NCBI RefSeq assembly: GCF_022539505.1
Contig: NC_061513.1
Coordinates: forward strand, 345,975,617-346,039,616
Reading direction: 5' to 3'
Source: Lolium rigidum
Taxonomy: Eukaryota; Streptophyta; Magnoliopsida; Poales; Poaceae
Length of the DNA stretch: 64,000 nt
Both the position numbers and the translations under genes were made by a program. Positions 1 through 10,939 of the stretch are shown one piece after another (the first letter of the stretch is position 1; each line of letters opens with the position of its first letter). The notes under the pieces are model-generated. The model searched no databases. It was not told the DNA's origin and saw only the letters and a list, made by a program, of their open reading frames with translations.

Positions 1-204
1 CTGTGCTAAATGGGATTGGACGAGGTTGGGCAACGCTAGGCTGAGATGCACAGATCTTGGCGTGGTGGCGGGACTAGGCAGGGCCACACGGGTCAGCGCG
101 TGGCGACAGGGCCACACGGGTCAGCGGGGTTACGCGAGGATGGAGGCATCGGGAAGGAAGGGGTTGGACGGAGAAGAAGGAAGAGAGGAGGAAACGAAGG
201 AGAA

Positions 205-362
205 AAGACTAACCCACTAACATGTGGGTCCTACCTGTTTTGGGTAACATGTTTTGAGTAAGCTAGAGAAGTAGAAATATTTCTAGTGACGTATACCTTC
301 TATCTCCCTTACAAAAACACACTTTGCTTACCCAAAATATGGGTAAGCTGTTGGAGATGCTC
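205..362. mobile_element. Right end of a PIF/Harbinger-type MITE (fragment)
   Basis: The sequence ends at 362 with the reverse complement of GAGCATCTCC, the terminal motif shared by the Harbinger-like elements later in this window. I could not locate the left end, which may lie outside the window or be lost. The boundary at 205 is arbitrary. Confidence 0.3.
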
Positions 363-1789
363 ATAGCTTCCTAACACTAAAGAACAAATACACATGTGGC
401 ATGGATGAATCTTATTTAGGTCAACTAAAAAATGTAGCAAAACAAAATTAAAATGGTTGCACCAGTACATGAGAGGAGCCAAAAGAATTGATTGGTGGAA
501 GACTATAGATCTATACCCCATCTTCTAAATCCCTCAAAACGATGCAAGAAACATAGGAGGAAAGGTAGAGGAAGCAAGCTTTTAAGGTTCAACAATGGAC
601 TAGAGAGAGAGTGATATGAATGATTGACCTTGCCTCCTCAAGGAGGAAGAAAGGTTTTATATAGTCCAAGAGAGAAAACTAGCCGTTTGGAGAGATTCTC
701 GTGAGTCAGTCTGGTAGAAAGTCAGCAGTGCCGGAGCTCCCGCTAGACGAACTGATGCCTTGACTGGCGGGTCGGTCCAACCATCAAAATGGCTGACTAG
801 CGCGCTAGGCAAGCAACCAAACCAGACCGGCGGGCTGGGCTCGCGCCTGCACCGAAGCATTCTAGCAACTTGAATTCAATCTTTGCTCTTAGTCTTGGTC
901 AACCTTGTATCTCCTCATACTCTATCATCATATCTTGATCATCCATTGCTTAACACATGAGCTAGAGCATGGTTGAATTGAGTTCCACACAAGAACTCTA
1001 TCTTCATTTCTTCTTCTTGAATATATCATATTCTTCTCTTCAAATTGATGATCCTGATGCCAATACTCAAGGTATATATTTATCTTCATGGCATGCATAC
1101 TTGAATCTAACAAATGGACTACAAGTATTACATGTGGAGCATTCTTCATATAAACCTAATGAAAACATTAGTCCATACGGTTTATCATTAATTACCAAAA
1201 ACACGCATAAGGACAATGTAGCCTTACACTTAGGACCTTGGAGGTGTGGAGAACCATGGCTCCATGCCGGCAGAGAGTTTATGTTCTTTATTTAGTTTGG
1301 TGTTCAGTGTATTTTTGGGATGTTGAGACGGCGGCTACATCCTATAGTAAGAATAAGGTCCTCACCGTCCTATCCTCGCTCCGGTGGTGCATCTATCCTT
1401 GGCATAGGGAAAGTGGAGTCGTGTGCCCGACGGATCTCCCTAGATCCTATCGGTTTTCGTGTTCATTGGTGCGGTTTTGTGTCAGTTTCTTACGATCTAC
1501 TATTTCAATCATAAGCGATGGTTGTTTCTCTAATGCGCTGGTCCTTTGGGGCTTAGCATGCCGCGTTCCCGTTTGTCTACTACATCAAGCTCTAACATGA
1601 CAAACTTTGCCCGGCTCCATTGATGGCAGAGCGAGGACGGCGGCGCCCCTTCGGCTCGTGTTAGTGTCTGTAGTCGTGACTAGCTAGGGTACGAGTACTA
1701 TTTATAATTTCTACTTATTGGGTTATTTGTACTATTGTTGGTGATCATTAATAAATCGGTGGAAATTTGTAAAAAAAAAGAGAAATTGC
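363..1789. other. No gene; LTR-like and retroposon-like debris
   Basis: No supportable coding region. Positions 560-960 read on the minus strand look like an LTR promoter region, with a TATATAAA-type box near 657-664 followed by a leader. Positions 1240-1775 on the plus strand end in a poly(A) run (about 1771-1779) and look like the 3' part of a retroposed element. No TSD was found. Confidence 0.35.
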
Positions 1790-2047
1790 TGTAGGAAATG
1801 TTGTTTATATGATCAAGATGAAACTAGAGAGCATTTATTTATCACATGCCTTTTTTATGATCTTACGGAGAATTGTTTATATGGCTTGGAATATACCCCA
1901 TCGGCAGAAATAATAATATGTTCGGTAATTGGCAAAAGGGTAGCAAAGAAAGATAGATCTCACATTATAGCGGGTGTGTGCACTTTACATTGAGCTATCT
2001 GGTATATTTGGAGTGATTTTTTATGTTTAATAATGCAAGGCTCTCAT
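1790..2047 (+). mobile_element. LINE fragment, reverse-transcriptase zinc-binding region
   Basis: Conceptual translation shows a decayed zf-RVT-like segment: an ETREHLF-type motif, then an IWYIW-type motif before the CACTA insertion. In-frame stops show it is dead. It stops exactly at the left TSD of the CACTA element at 2048, so it probably is the target DNA. I could not confirm its continuation after 6163. Confidence 0.45.
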
Positions 2048-3563
2048 CACTACTAGGAAATGCCCTATTGCCAGCCCACCTAAACTGGCTACTGCTGGCA
2101 CACTAGAGCCCGCCGGTGCGAACGGGCCGATGATAATTTGCTACTGCCGGCGCACAAGCGTGTGCGCCGGCGGTAGGTTAGATACTGTCGGCGCACCGGC
2201 CCAGCTTCGCCGGCAACTGCCTATTTCCACTGGCGCACAAGCCGCTGCGCCGGTAGTAGGGCTGCCAGCACTGGCGCGCTCCATGTGCGCCGGCAGTAGG
2301 GCATTGAGGTGCGCCGGCAGTAGGGCATTGAGGTGCGCCGGCAGTACTTTTCGAGAATACAATGTTTATTGCTTTTTTCCATCGTATTACAATACGTATT
2401 TGCATATTTATACAGCAGTATATAATTGCAAAGCAGTTCATATTTATACAGTAGTACATGCAATATGAGAAGCACATAGAGAGCCAAGTCTCATTTCGGT
2501 ATCAATACACAAATACGCAAGTCTCGTTTTGAAATGTTGATTCATACAACACATATGAAACACCGAAGGACGAAGTTTCACAAAGTTAGAAGTCTGCTAC
2601 TAACCTAAACTACAATCACGTAGAACATGACCATGGTCACGATGAGCATCATCATGAAGGCCATGGTCTTCATCCGGTTCCTCCTCATGTCCCTCATCTC
2701 TCCCGCTAGATAACGCGCGTATCTTCCTTCCGCCTCCACCCTAGTGGGGTATCCCTTGTAGCTGTTCCCGCTGAAGCGGTGCACCTATCTCCGAAAGTCC
2801 TCCCAGTCATCGTAGACTCCAGGAACCCTTCCCTTATACACGACATATGTCGTCGGCATCTCTATGCACAAGACAAATAAAACGTTAGTACCAATGCAAT
2901 TAACAAGTGCCAACTCAAATAAGAGACAAGTTGTGTAAACTAAATAGCATGTGCCTCATACTTTGTTGGTCGAAATAAATATTAACATTCAGGGATGGGG
3001 TCAGCGAAGCCAAATAGGATGCACAAGAGATTGATATTTGTGCCATCACACCAGGTTCACTGGCCCCATCCCAGAGTGTACAAGTGACCAAACATTCTAA
3101 TCATCGGCCAATGCAATTAAGAAGTACCAACTCAAATAAAAAACAAGTAGTACGAAGTAAATAGCGTACCTCATACTTTGTCGGTCGAAACAAATATTAA
3201 CATCCATGGATGGAGTCAGTGAGGCTAGGTAGGATGCACAATAGATTGATATTTGTGGCCATCACACGAAGGCTCACTGGCTCCACGCCCGAGTGTACGA
3301 GTGACCGAACATTCTAATCATCGGCGAACTCCAAATACGAGGCAAGTAAGGGGTCGAGTAAATGCAAATAATGATTAAGGTTAACACGCCATAATCTAGA
3401 AGTATATAGCAAAGTAAATGTAATTACAGAAGCAGGTTCACATGCACATCCATACAACTAAATAAAGGCGACAAGTCGATCGGGCAAGAATATATATCAA
3501 ATACAGTACGGAAGTTCATGGACATATCGTTCAAGCTTAATCAAAAGAGTTATCGTCGTAGGA

Positions 3564-5741
3564 TCAGGTCGTAGGCTTAGGGGGCAATGGACGGTAGCCC
3601 TTCAGCGTGTTGAATGGCCTCTCATCACGCGATATCTCCAAGCGGAGTTCTATCTCGTCATTAGGTGGTAGACCATAGCCGTAGAAGAACGCGCCAGACC
3701 TATTGTTGACATCGTGCAGGATTATCGTGCAAATCAACTGCTAGATGCGACCCCAGTTGCTTCTCAGCTCTCTATCGTTGACATCCGCCATGTTTGCAAA
3801 CCCGTTTCTGAGACTCTCTGGCAGCAACATGTCATCTGCATACTTTATGTACTCCTGCATCTGAAGGATGGCGTACCACGCGTCCATCCCATTGTATTCC
3901 GATGACTGCTTGGGGCAGGGGAAGTTGGTGGTGTGGGTTAAGGCCAAGCCTCCTCGTACTTTCCTCTATACTTTGAGGGGGCTTGTCTTGGAGGCGAAGC
4001 CTGTGAGAGCATCATTGAGAACAGACTTGATGTGGCTGTAGTCTTTCTTGTTGTCCCTACCCGAGTCGAGATAGATTGCATGCGAGTGTTGCGGGTGCAC
4101 GACGATGAGGGTGCATAACTTGTCTCTGCGGAAAACACACGGATTAACCTTTGCAAATGCAAATGGAGATATAGGATAGAACGGTAATGGGGACTAGCGA
4201 GTGATTACTTACTCAGGGAAGTAAGGGATGAGAATGCCGCTCTTTTTAATGTTCGCCAGCATGAAATCCTCGACCTGCTTGATGTCAATCGCCCGATCCC
4301 CAACGTTGCAGATGATGCTCTCCCGCATATAGAAGGGGTCCATTATCGCGATGCCCGGCATCCCCTCCTTAACGATCTGGGAAGACAGGATAAGAGCAAC
4401 TAGCCGAACCACTGAAAAGTGGAGCATTCTCATCCGAAAGACGTCGAAGATTTCATTGAACCGGATAAAGCACAAGTCCGCGGGGTACTTTTCGACGAAG
4501 TTCATGCCAGTTGGCACCCTCGCCACGAACAAAGGGTAACCAGGTTCTTTTGCATTAAGAAGCTGCTTCTCCACATACTGGACAGAGTTATGCAAGCTCC
4601 TCATATCCGGAGTGAGTACCTTGAGGACATGCTCCGGCAGCATCGGTTCACCAATCGAATGCTCAGACCGCCAATTGTTTGGCAACTTGTCAAGGTGTCG
4701 GACCGTGTCCTTGGATTTGGCCGCCTCCTTGGATTTGGCATCCTTCTTCGCTGGCCTCTTCCGCTTCTTGGGATGTTCTGTACCACCATCCATCGCCGTA
4801 GTGGCCGTAGCACAGAGTGTGTTTGGGCTCAGCATGTTTTTGGCGGCAGCGGTGGCGGCCTCCTCAAGCGTTTCCTCCTCAGTTGTTTCTTGAGAGTCGA
4901 GCATCTTCTTGGAGCACAGATATTTTGTTGTCGCCACGTTCGGATCCATCGGGGCAACTTGTGAAGACGTAGGAATGTCCCATTGGAAGTCGTCACGTTC
5001 GTACGCCTCGACATCTGGCGCCGCTAGCTGTTGCGGTGGGGCGCTGACCTCCGGCACCGCTGGCTGTTGTCGTGGGGCGCTGACCACCGACGCCGCTGGC
5101 TGTTGTCGTGGGGCGTTGACCACCGGCGCCGCTGGCTGTTGTGGTGGGGCGCTGACCACCGGCGTCGCTGGCTGTTGTGGAGGGACGCTGACATGTGGTG
5201 CCGCAAGGTGCTTTCCTTTGCTTGCCGTCGACCCCGAGTAGGTGTTGATCCTAATTAGGGTCTTCGGCCATAGCAGTACCCAACCCTTTAGTGAGGCCAG
5301 ATTCAACGGGCTATCGTCATCGGCACCATGCGGTTGATTAGGAGGAAACAAATCCTCATAGCCCGGTAACGCCCGATCCACTTCAACCCGGTAAACGTCA
5401 TCGTCCATATATCGTGTGTGCCACTTCTTATCCAGAGGGCGAAGGATGGACCCCCTCGCGACGTCTTTGAGTTCATCGTTCACTTTCATTAGGAAGGTGC
5501 ATGGCGTTGAGAGCGCCTGCGAGAACATGTGTACGGCGTTAGAGAGAGGGCAAGGATGACGAAACTAATATATTAACTTGATGTACACTAGCTTAATTAC
5601 CGTGAGGGCGTTGAGCTCGGCTAATGTCGACAGGCCGACACATGCGGCGGCGGGCGTGCAAGTGACGGAGGGGCTGCTACCCGGCATGACAGGTGAATCC
5701 CTAGCACCTGCGACATTGCCGGCGGCCGGAGGAGTCTCCAT
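3564..5741 (-). pseudogene. CACTA-borne Ulp1-like (C48 peptidase-related) protein, one in-frame stop
   Basis: Three minus-strand exons with GT-AG introns fit one reading frame: 5741-5601, 5516-4213 and 4125-3564, about 669 codons. The start was chosen as the ATG at 5741, since exon 2 follows a TTCTCGCAG acceptor rather than its own ATG. Exon 1 and early exon 2 are low-complexity. Exon 2 carries a Pro/Gln tandem repeat and a Lys/Arg-rich stretch. Exon 3 has the Ulp1-like LIVVHP...IYLDSGRDN segment and an FPCPKQ motif. The residues after FPCPKQ read NGMDAWYAI where Ulp1 proteases have the catalytic Cys (CGYYVC), so peptidase activity is unlikely. A TAG at 3741-3743 interrupts the frame, which otherwise stays open to the TGA at 3564. 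The intron-exon model is inferred by eye. Confidence 0.7.
5021..5200 (-). repeat. 36-bp coding minisatellite (12-residue Pro/Gln/Ala repeat)
   Basis: About five head-to-tail 36-bp units lie in exon 2 of the Ulp1-like gene. On the minus strand each encodes 12 residues of the form V-S/N-A-P-P/R-Q-Q-P-A-x-x-V. Units differ mostly by single substitutions and the frame is kept, so copy number could vary without breaking the protein. Confidence 0.85.
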
Positions 5742-6166
5742 TATAATATCGGCATTGCCGGTGGCGCCATCGAGTTGCTGCCGCCAAAGCTAACCACTTG
5801 CATTTGCGGGGGGGGGGGGCTTGTTTGCCACCCTCATACCACGCGACGACGGCGTTGAAATCAGGTTGGACTGAAGTGACGACTTCAGCTATGATACTTT
5901 TACCGGGGTGCACCGGCAATAGATAAATTCCACCGGCGCGCCCCTGGTCCGGTGCGCCGGCAATACTTTCTGGGCCTGGCCCGGACGGGGGAGCCACGGC
6001 CTTATTTTATCGCCGGCGCGGAAACCTGGCTGGTGCGCCGGTAGTGTGCCATCATCGCCGGCGCGGCGACAAAGTAGTGCGCCGGCACCACTTGCCACCG
6101 GCGCGGCAAAAACATGGTGCGCCGGCAAGGTGTTCCCCACCTATAGCCATTTTCCTAGTAGTGCAT

Positions 6167-6970
6167 CATTCCTGCACATATTTATACACCATCGGTATCT
6201 AGCCAGGCCCAAGCCAAAGCTGCACAGGCCAAATCACCCTTTATCCTCTCCACTCCTAAACGTACTTCCGAATAAACACTTCACTTTCTATCTCTCCCCA
6301 ACCCTACTGGAGAATTATTCCTATCCGTCGATCACCTCTAATTTCTCCCGCTAGCGTTGTCGCTGCCCTTATGCACACATATCTACCACGCAGTGTGTCG
6401 CGCGGTCATGCCTCTTCTTTCCTTACGTTTTGGCAATGCACGTGCCATGCCGCTCTTTCTGGTGATGACCGCCATTTCCATGCCACCTCTCTCTTTGGCG
6501 ACGACCACCTCCAATGGCCACACTTCCGTGATGATCCCCATTATTGGCATCGTTCCCCGTAGTCCACATCTCCCTTCGGCCAGCACGAGCTCCTGGCCAC
6601 CACCATGATGAACCTAATGAAACTTGTAGCAAAACACTAGTACAAAATGGCTCATTTATGGCGTATCAGCACACTAATGATACACTTCCTAATAGAATGG
6701 TAAATTATTCTCTAGACACAATCCAAACTAACATGTTTCAACTGAATCTCTTGATCATTTTTTCAATGGTACATAATACATGTTGTGTGAATACCGTCCA
6801 AAAAGACCAATCAATGTTCATGGATTTAGGGGCTCCTTCACACCTAAATTTCCGCCAATGCATACAATACATTGTTTGTGTAACTTTTAGATTCTGGTAT
6901 TCATATGCCTATGTAACCATTTAGCGTTTAGGATATTGCATACTAGTACTAGTTGCTAATTAAAAATCTA
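6167..6970. other. No gene; possible CACTA end at 6634
   Basis: No coding region is supported. Around 6634 the sequence CACTAGTACAAAATGG resembles a CACTA left terminus, but no matching right end was found, so it may be a fragment or chance. Confidence 0.3.
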
Positions 6971-7050
6971 CTCCCTCCGATCCATAATAAGTGTCGGAGG
7001 TTTAGTTAATTTGAACAGAACTCCCGAAACTTATTATGGATAAGAGGGAG
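6971..7050. mobile_element. Stowaway MITE, 80 bp
   Basis: Starts CTCCCTCCG and ends in a near-perfect inverted repeat, with TA at 6969-6970 and 7051-7052. The two arms pair almost throughout. Size, termini and TSD fit the Tc1/mariner-derived Stowaway group common in Triticeae. Confidence 0.88.
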
Positions 7051-7084
7051 TAGCTGAATTGAGGGCGTAACTCTCGAGTAAACG

Positions 7085-7560
7085 TTCACTCAACTAGTAA
7101 AACATCCTGTAAGAGTTTTGGCGAGAGCTGGTTATTAGTCTAAATCTATCCACATGATCACCATCAGAGAGCATAAGGGAAAATATGTCTCCCAAGAAGG
7201 GGAGATAAACACTCTATTGAGGATAGAGAGTATTGGTGAGAGCTGGTTATTAGTCTAGGTGAACCTCTGCTCGATTGATCTCTCTTAGTGACATGGCAGC
7301 CATCGTCTTGTTGAAGCGACGCACCCTAGGCTAGTTAAAATTATCATTTCTTTTAGCCTCTATCAGTATAATGAGGTTGAAGTCGCCGCCTACCACAAGT
7401 TGGAGTGTCCATGTCCAAATTTCCCTCTCAAGTTCTCCTAGGAACTCCTTGGTCCATGAATGATCAGCGACCCATAGACTAAGATAAAACACAATTTAAC
7501 ATTATTGCTACACTGCAAAAAAATTGCACTGATGAAGAAAGTCCCTTTCCTCTAGTCACC
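7085..7560 (-). mobile_element. LINE fragment, endonuclease (EEP) domain
   Basis: On the minus strand a degenerate translation shows the GDFNLI motif (near 7390), then RVRRFN and AMSLREI, which are characteristic of plant L1-type endonuclease domains. Several in-frame stops are present. The segment AGAGCTGGTTATTAGTCTA appears twice (near 7124 and 7238), a small internal duplication. Related debris may run on to about 7900. Confidence 0.6.
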
Positions 7561-7733
7561 CACCTCGAAGCTCTTGTCCCGAATGCCAAGAAGCATTCCA
7601 CTTGAGTGCCCCAACACTGGCAGCTAGTTCCCGGAGAATATTGGCCGCCACCCTCCAGACTACGTACTTTGGCATCAAAAATCGTGTTTTATAGTCTATT
7701 TTAGATCAATGATGCCCACCCTATCCTGGATAA

Positions 7734-7830
7734 TGTTATCCTTGAGTTGGGTCTGGGATACTTGCCTCTCAAAACCTCAATGTTATCCTTGAGTTGGGTC
7801 TGGCATACTTGCCTCCAAAAATCAAAGGTA
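7734..7830. repeat. Short tandem duplication, 47-bp period
   Basis: A segment beginning TGTTATCCTTGAGTTGGG at 7734 recurs at 7781 with nearly the same sequence. It lies in non-coding debris next to the LINE fragment. Confidence 0.6.
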
Positions 7831-8189
7831 TTATATTAAGAACCTCATCTCATACCCTTGCGCTTGTTGTATCCTTTACAAACCGTCAGCTGAGGCTTCT
7901 TAGCACATTTCCATGCCAGCTTGCTACACGATAACCCATGGATCCCGCGTCCTCGAAAGCAAGGCTGACATGCCCCTTTCGGTTCCATCTCAAGGTCCGT
8001 CTGAGTGAGTGAACTCCATGTCCCCTAGTTGAGCTTCTCATTGGGGTGGGATAGCCTCCTTTCTCCTACCCCAGCACCCTCCACTACAGCTGCCACCGCA
8101 ACACAATGCCTTTCCTCTGATTCGTGACGATGTGCAACTTCTACCAGTGCCGCCTGAACTTTCTCCTTCGCTCTCACCATACATAGGTC

Positions 8190-8923
8190 TTACAATGGTG
8201 TACCCATCCTCTAACACAAAGGGTTTACATAGATGACCATAATCATGTTGGGCAGCTCATATGGTGCTAATACAATGATAGAACAAGAGAGAGATAGAAC
8301 AAGTTACAGCCACAAACCATAGTCTAGAGGTGGACTACTCCCTTCTCACCATGGTGGTGTTGATTTAGATCTTGGAGGGGTAGGAGATCTCTCCGACGGC
8401 GGCTCCGGCAGAGGTTCCCTCCCCAATATTCGCTGGTGTTGACTCTTTTGTGGTGTTTCTGATATACGCTTCGCCTCTTTTCCGATACGCGGAGAGGGTC
8501 CTTTATATAGGGTTTTTTAGGTCAAGACCATCATCTGGGTCTCTTGATGGACGGCTGAGGACGCTCGAGGCACCCAATCCTATGGGTGGCATGGCCTAGG
8601 GTGGGGGCCGCACCACCCGTAGGATTTTGAGCCTCCTAGCACTGTTTGCATGATTTCAAAGCTTCATATCACAAGTCCTCGTAAAAATATATTGATCGTC
8701 ATCGAAAAATCCAAGATCCATTTGACTCTGTATAGGTCTGTGAAAGTAAAAAAGATACACAAAAAGGAGATTCTTATTATGTAGAGTTATAACCAAAATA
8801 AAAGGTATCATCGAAAAATATCCAAAAAATATAAAACATTGATATAACCTTATATGAGATGCAAATATGAATCAATATGTGGCAATAAACTACAATGTTC
8901 ATGTATGCATTTTAGATGCATCA
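8190..8923 (-). mobile_element. Gypsy-type LTR remnant (copy 1)
   Basis: Read on the minus strand the segment starts TGATGCAT and continues with the same order of motifs as the LTR ending at 15811, including a tract around the sequence CCAATATTCGCTGGT and a later ACCATAATCATGTTG block. The two copies have the same orientation. The far boundary is approximate and no TSD was found. Confidence 0.55.
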
Positions 8924-9252
8924 ACAAGGAGAAGCCACCGACACATGGTACAGTCACCCAGTATGGACGACAATGACTGTACCATAGGTTGTTAAGTTCT
9001 TTATTGGTCAGTTCGTGACCCTGGTGGACATGGTGATGATTCCAAGCCAAAATTCTTCATTACATCCCTTGATTTCCTCCTATTTGCTTCAATTTCTGCA
9101 CAAAACATTTAAAACAGAGGATTTGCACAACTAAGTGTGAACTATCATTTATTAGTAGATATTCGTTGCGTATTGTAACGAAATGTCTCGGTCATATGGA
9201 GATAATGTGGTCATTTTCACGAGCCATCAAACATCTAGAGGAGTGAATTATG

Positions 9253-9352
9253 NNNNNNNNNNNNNNNNNNNNNNNNNNNNNNNNNNNNNNNNNNNNNNNN
9301 NNNNNNNNNNNNNNNNNNNNNNNNNNNNNNNNNNNNNNNNNNNNNNNNNNNN
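9253..9352. other. Assembly gap (100 N)
   Basis: Exactly 100 N. The true size is unknown. ORFs reading across it are artefacts. Confidence 0.99.
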
Positions 9353-9977
9353 CGCCGAAGAAGGCGCCCAGCTCGAAGAAACCCCGAGGTAAATCTGTCG
9401 GTGATCGGCTTGTTGTTGTGTTTTTCGGATGGTTCGATCGAGAGATCGGTTTTACATGTCTACCACGCCCGTTTGACCTATATCTAGATCTTGTATATTT
9501 GATAGATCCAATCCCGACATCATACGTCTAGGGTTTATCGTTTTTATTCCAGAGACAATCATGCCGTGCTATACAATCTTTGCCATCCCGCCGTCGTACA
9601 ATCTTTTGCATAGACAATTGTTTGCCGAAACACTTAACTCGAACTAATTCCAGCCGTTGCCGAAAACAGCCTGACGAGCTATAGTGAACAACGACATTGC
9701 TTCAGACTTTTATTCCTCGCTTCGTAGGGAAGCAGAGTTTGATCTAGAACAATTGTTTGCTTTTTTCTATGGAACTAGTTAGTTTGCACGTGCAATGCAC
9801 GTCTTAACAATATAATGAAGTTTTTTGAATCATGTACTTTGTTTCATCAGTCTATTTCTTTCCACAATTTTTGTTTATCTATGTCTTTCAAAAGTCAAAA
9901 ATCAAATTTCAGCCTAAAAATGCCCATGTTTCCCAAATCAATTTCATTTCTTCTGAAATTTGTCTCATGTGTCAATT

Positions 9978-10436
9978 TTTTTTTGCGGTAAAAAAGGAAC
10001 TTTATTAGACAGGATGGGTTACATTGAGATCAGATTCCAACAACTGTTCCAACACCAGCAAATTCACCAGAACTATAAGACCCATCAATCGACAGCTTAA
10101 TCCATCCAATCGGTGGCTTAGTCCAAGGCTTTAAAGATGGAGTCACACGTTGCGCTGGCACTTGTGCCATACCCACTAGTGAAGCTGGCTGTTTTCCTTT
10201 AACTAGGTTCTCTGTAGAAATGAACTTCACATCCCCGATCAGCTTGATATATCCACTCAGAAATCGGTGAGACCCAATAATAGGGGGTAGAATCTTATCA
10301 TGAGTAACCTCATTACGTGCATACCAAGCCCGCCAAGCAACCAGAAGGGTAGTATCCACCATGTGAGGTGGTAGTTGTCCAATAACAGACTGAAACCAGC
10401 TATCAACAGACATGCATAATTCAGTGTCCGAGGGGA
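9978..10436 (-). mobile_element. 5'-truncated LINE, RNase H end, with 16-bp TSD
   Basis: The perfect 16-bp direct repeat GTCTCATGTGTCAATT flanks the insertion (9962-9977 and 10437-10452). The left side begins with poly(T), so the element lies on the minus strand with its poly(A) tail at 9978. The minus-strand ORF 10443-10030 carries a plant LINE RNase H start: a PPIGWIKLSIDGSY motif with the expected Asp. Short size, tail and TSD together show target-primed insertion of a 5'-truncated copy. The flank is non-coding DNA of the Ptta CACTA region. Confidence 0.9.
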
Positions 10437-10939
10437 GTCTCATGTGTCAATTAACTCTACATCTAGGAGGTTGATCAGGTCCAAAGGCTATCAACCAAAC
10501 TACCAAACAATTGAGTCATATCTAGGTGATCACAAAACATACTTCCTTTTAAGTTCTTTTCTGATTCTAATTTTGTAACCTCAATGATGCTTTTGGTGCG
10601 CATGTGCGTAAGTAACTGAGACAAGGGATTAATCAGGTAGAAATGGTGCATCCTAATTACGACTTCAAACAAAAGTAGAGGGACTTGGCTGCATCCCATT
10701 GAAAATTATTTGTTACGAGTAGATATCTAAAAGCACATGATGTCCCTTAGCCTGGCATATGCCCCCTCTTATGTTTTGTTCGCCGACATCATACGTAGAC
10801 TCTTATGTTTTCAATCATTTGCTGCTGTACAATATTTTGCAAAGACAATTATTTGCTGTTTTCTATGGAATTGGCCCCCTCTTATGTTTTGTTCACGCTC
10901 CGCTCTTCCGATTATTTCAGCGGAGACAGAAAACCCCGT

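Larger units (their letters stand above)
2048..6163 (-). mobile_element. CACTA (En/Spm) DNA transposon, about 4.1 kb, complete ends
   Basis: The left end starts CACTACTAGGAAA and the right end is its exact 13-bp inverted repeat. Both ends are flanked by the 3-bp TSD CAT (2045-2047 and 6164-6166). Subterminal DNA (2100-2350 and 5890-6130) is packed with GCCGGCGC-type motifs in both orientations, the usual CACTA subterminal repeats. The element carries a minus-strand Ulp1-like gene, but no TNP2-type transposase was recognised, so it would need a transposase supplied in trans. Confidence 0.92.

Noticed and set aside
2100..2360. Regular GCCGGCGC repeats suggestive of a CRISPR-like or regulatory array
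   Set aside because: They are CACTA subterminal repeats: irregular spacing, both orientations, and mirrored at the other end of the same element.
9183..9531. ORFs spanning the N run, and similar ones at 24815-25195 and 57952-58458
   Set aside because: They read through assembly gaps and carry unknown residues for a third of their length.
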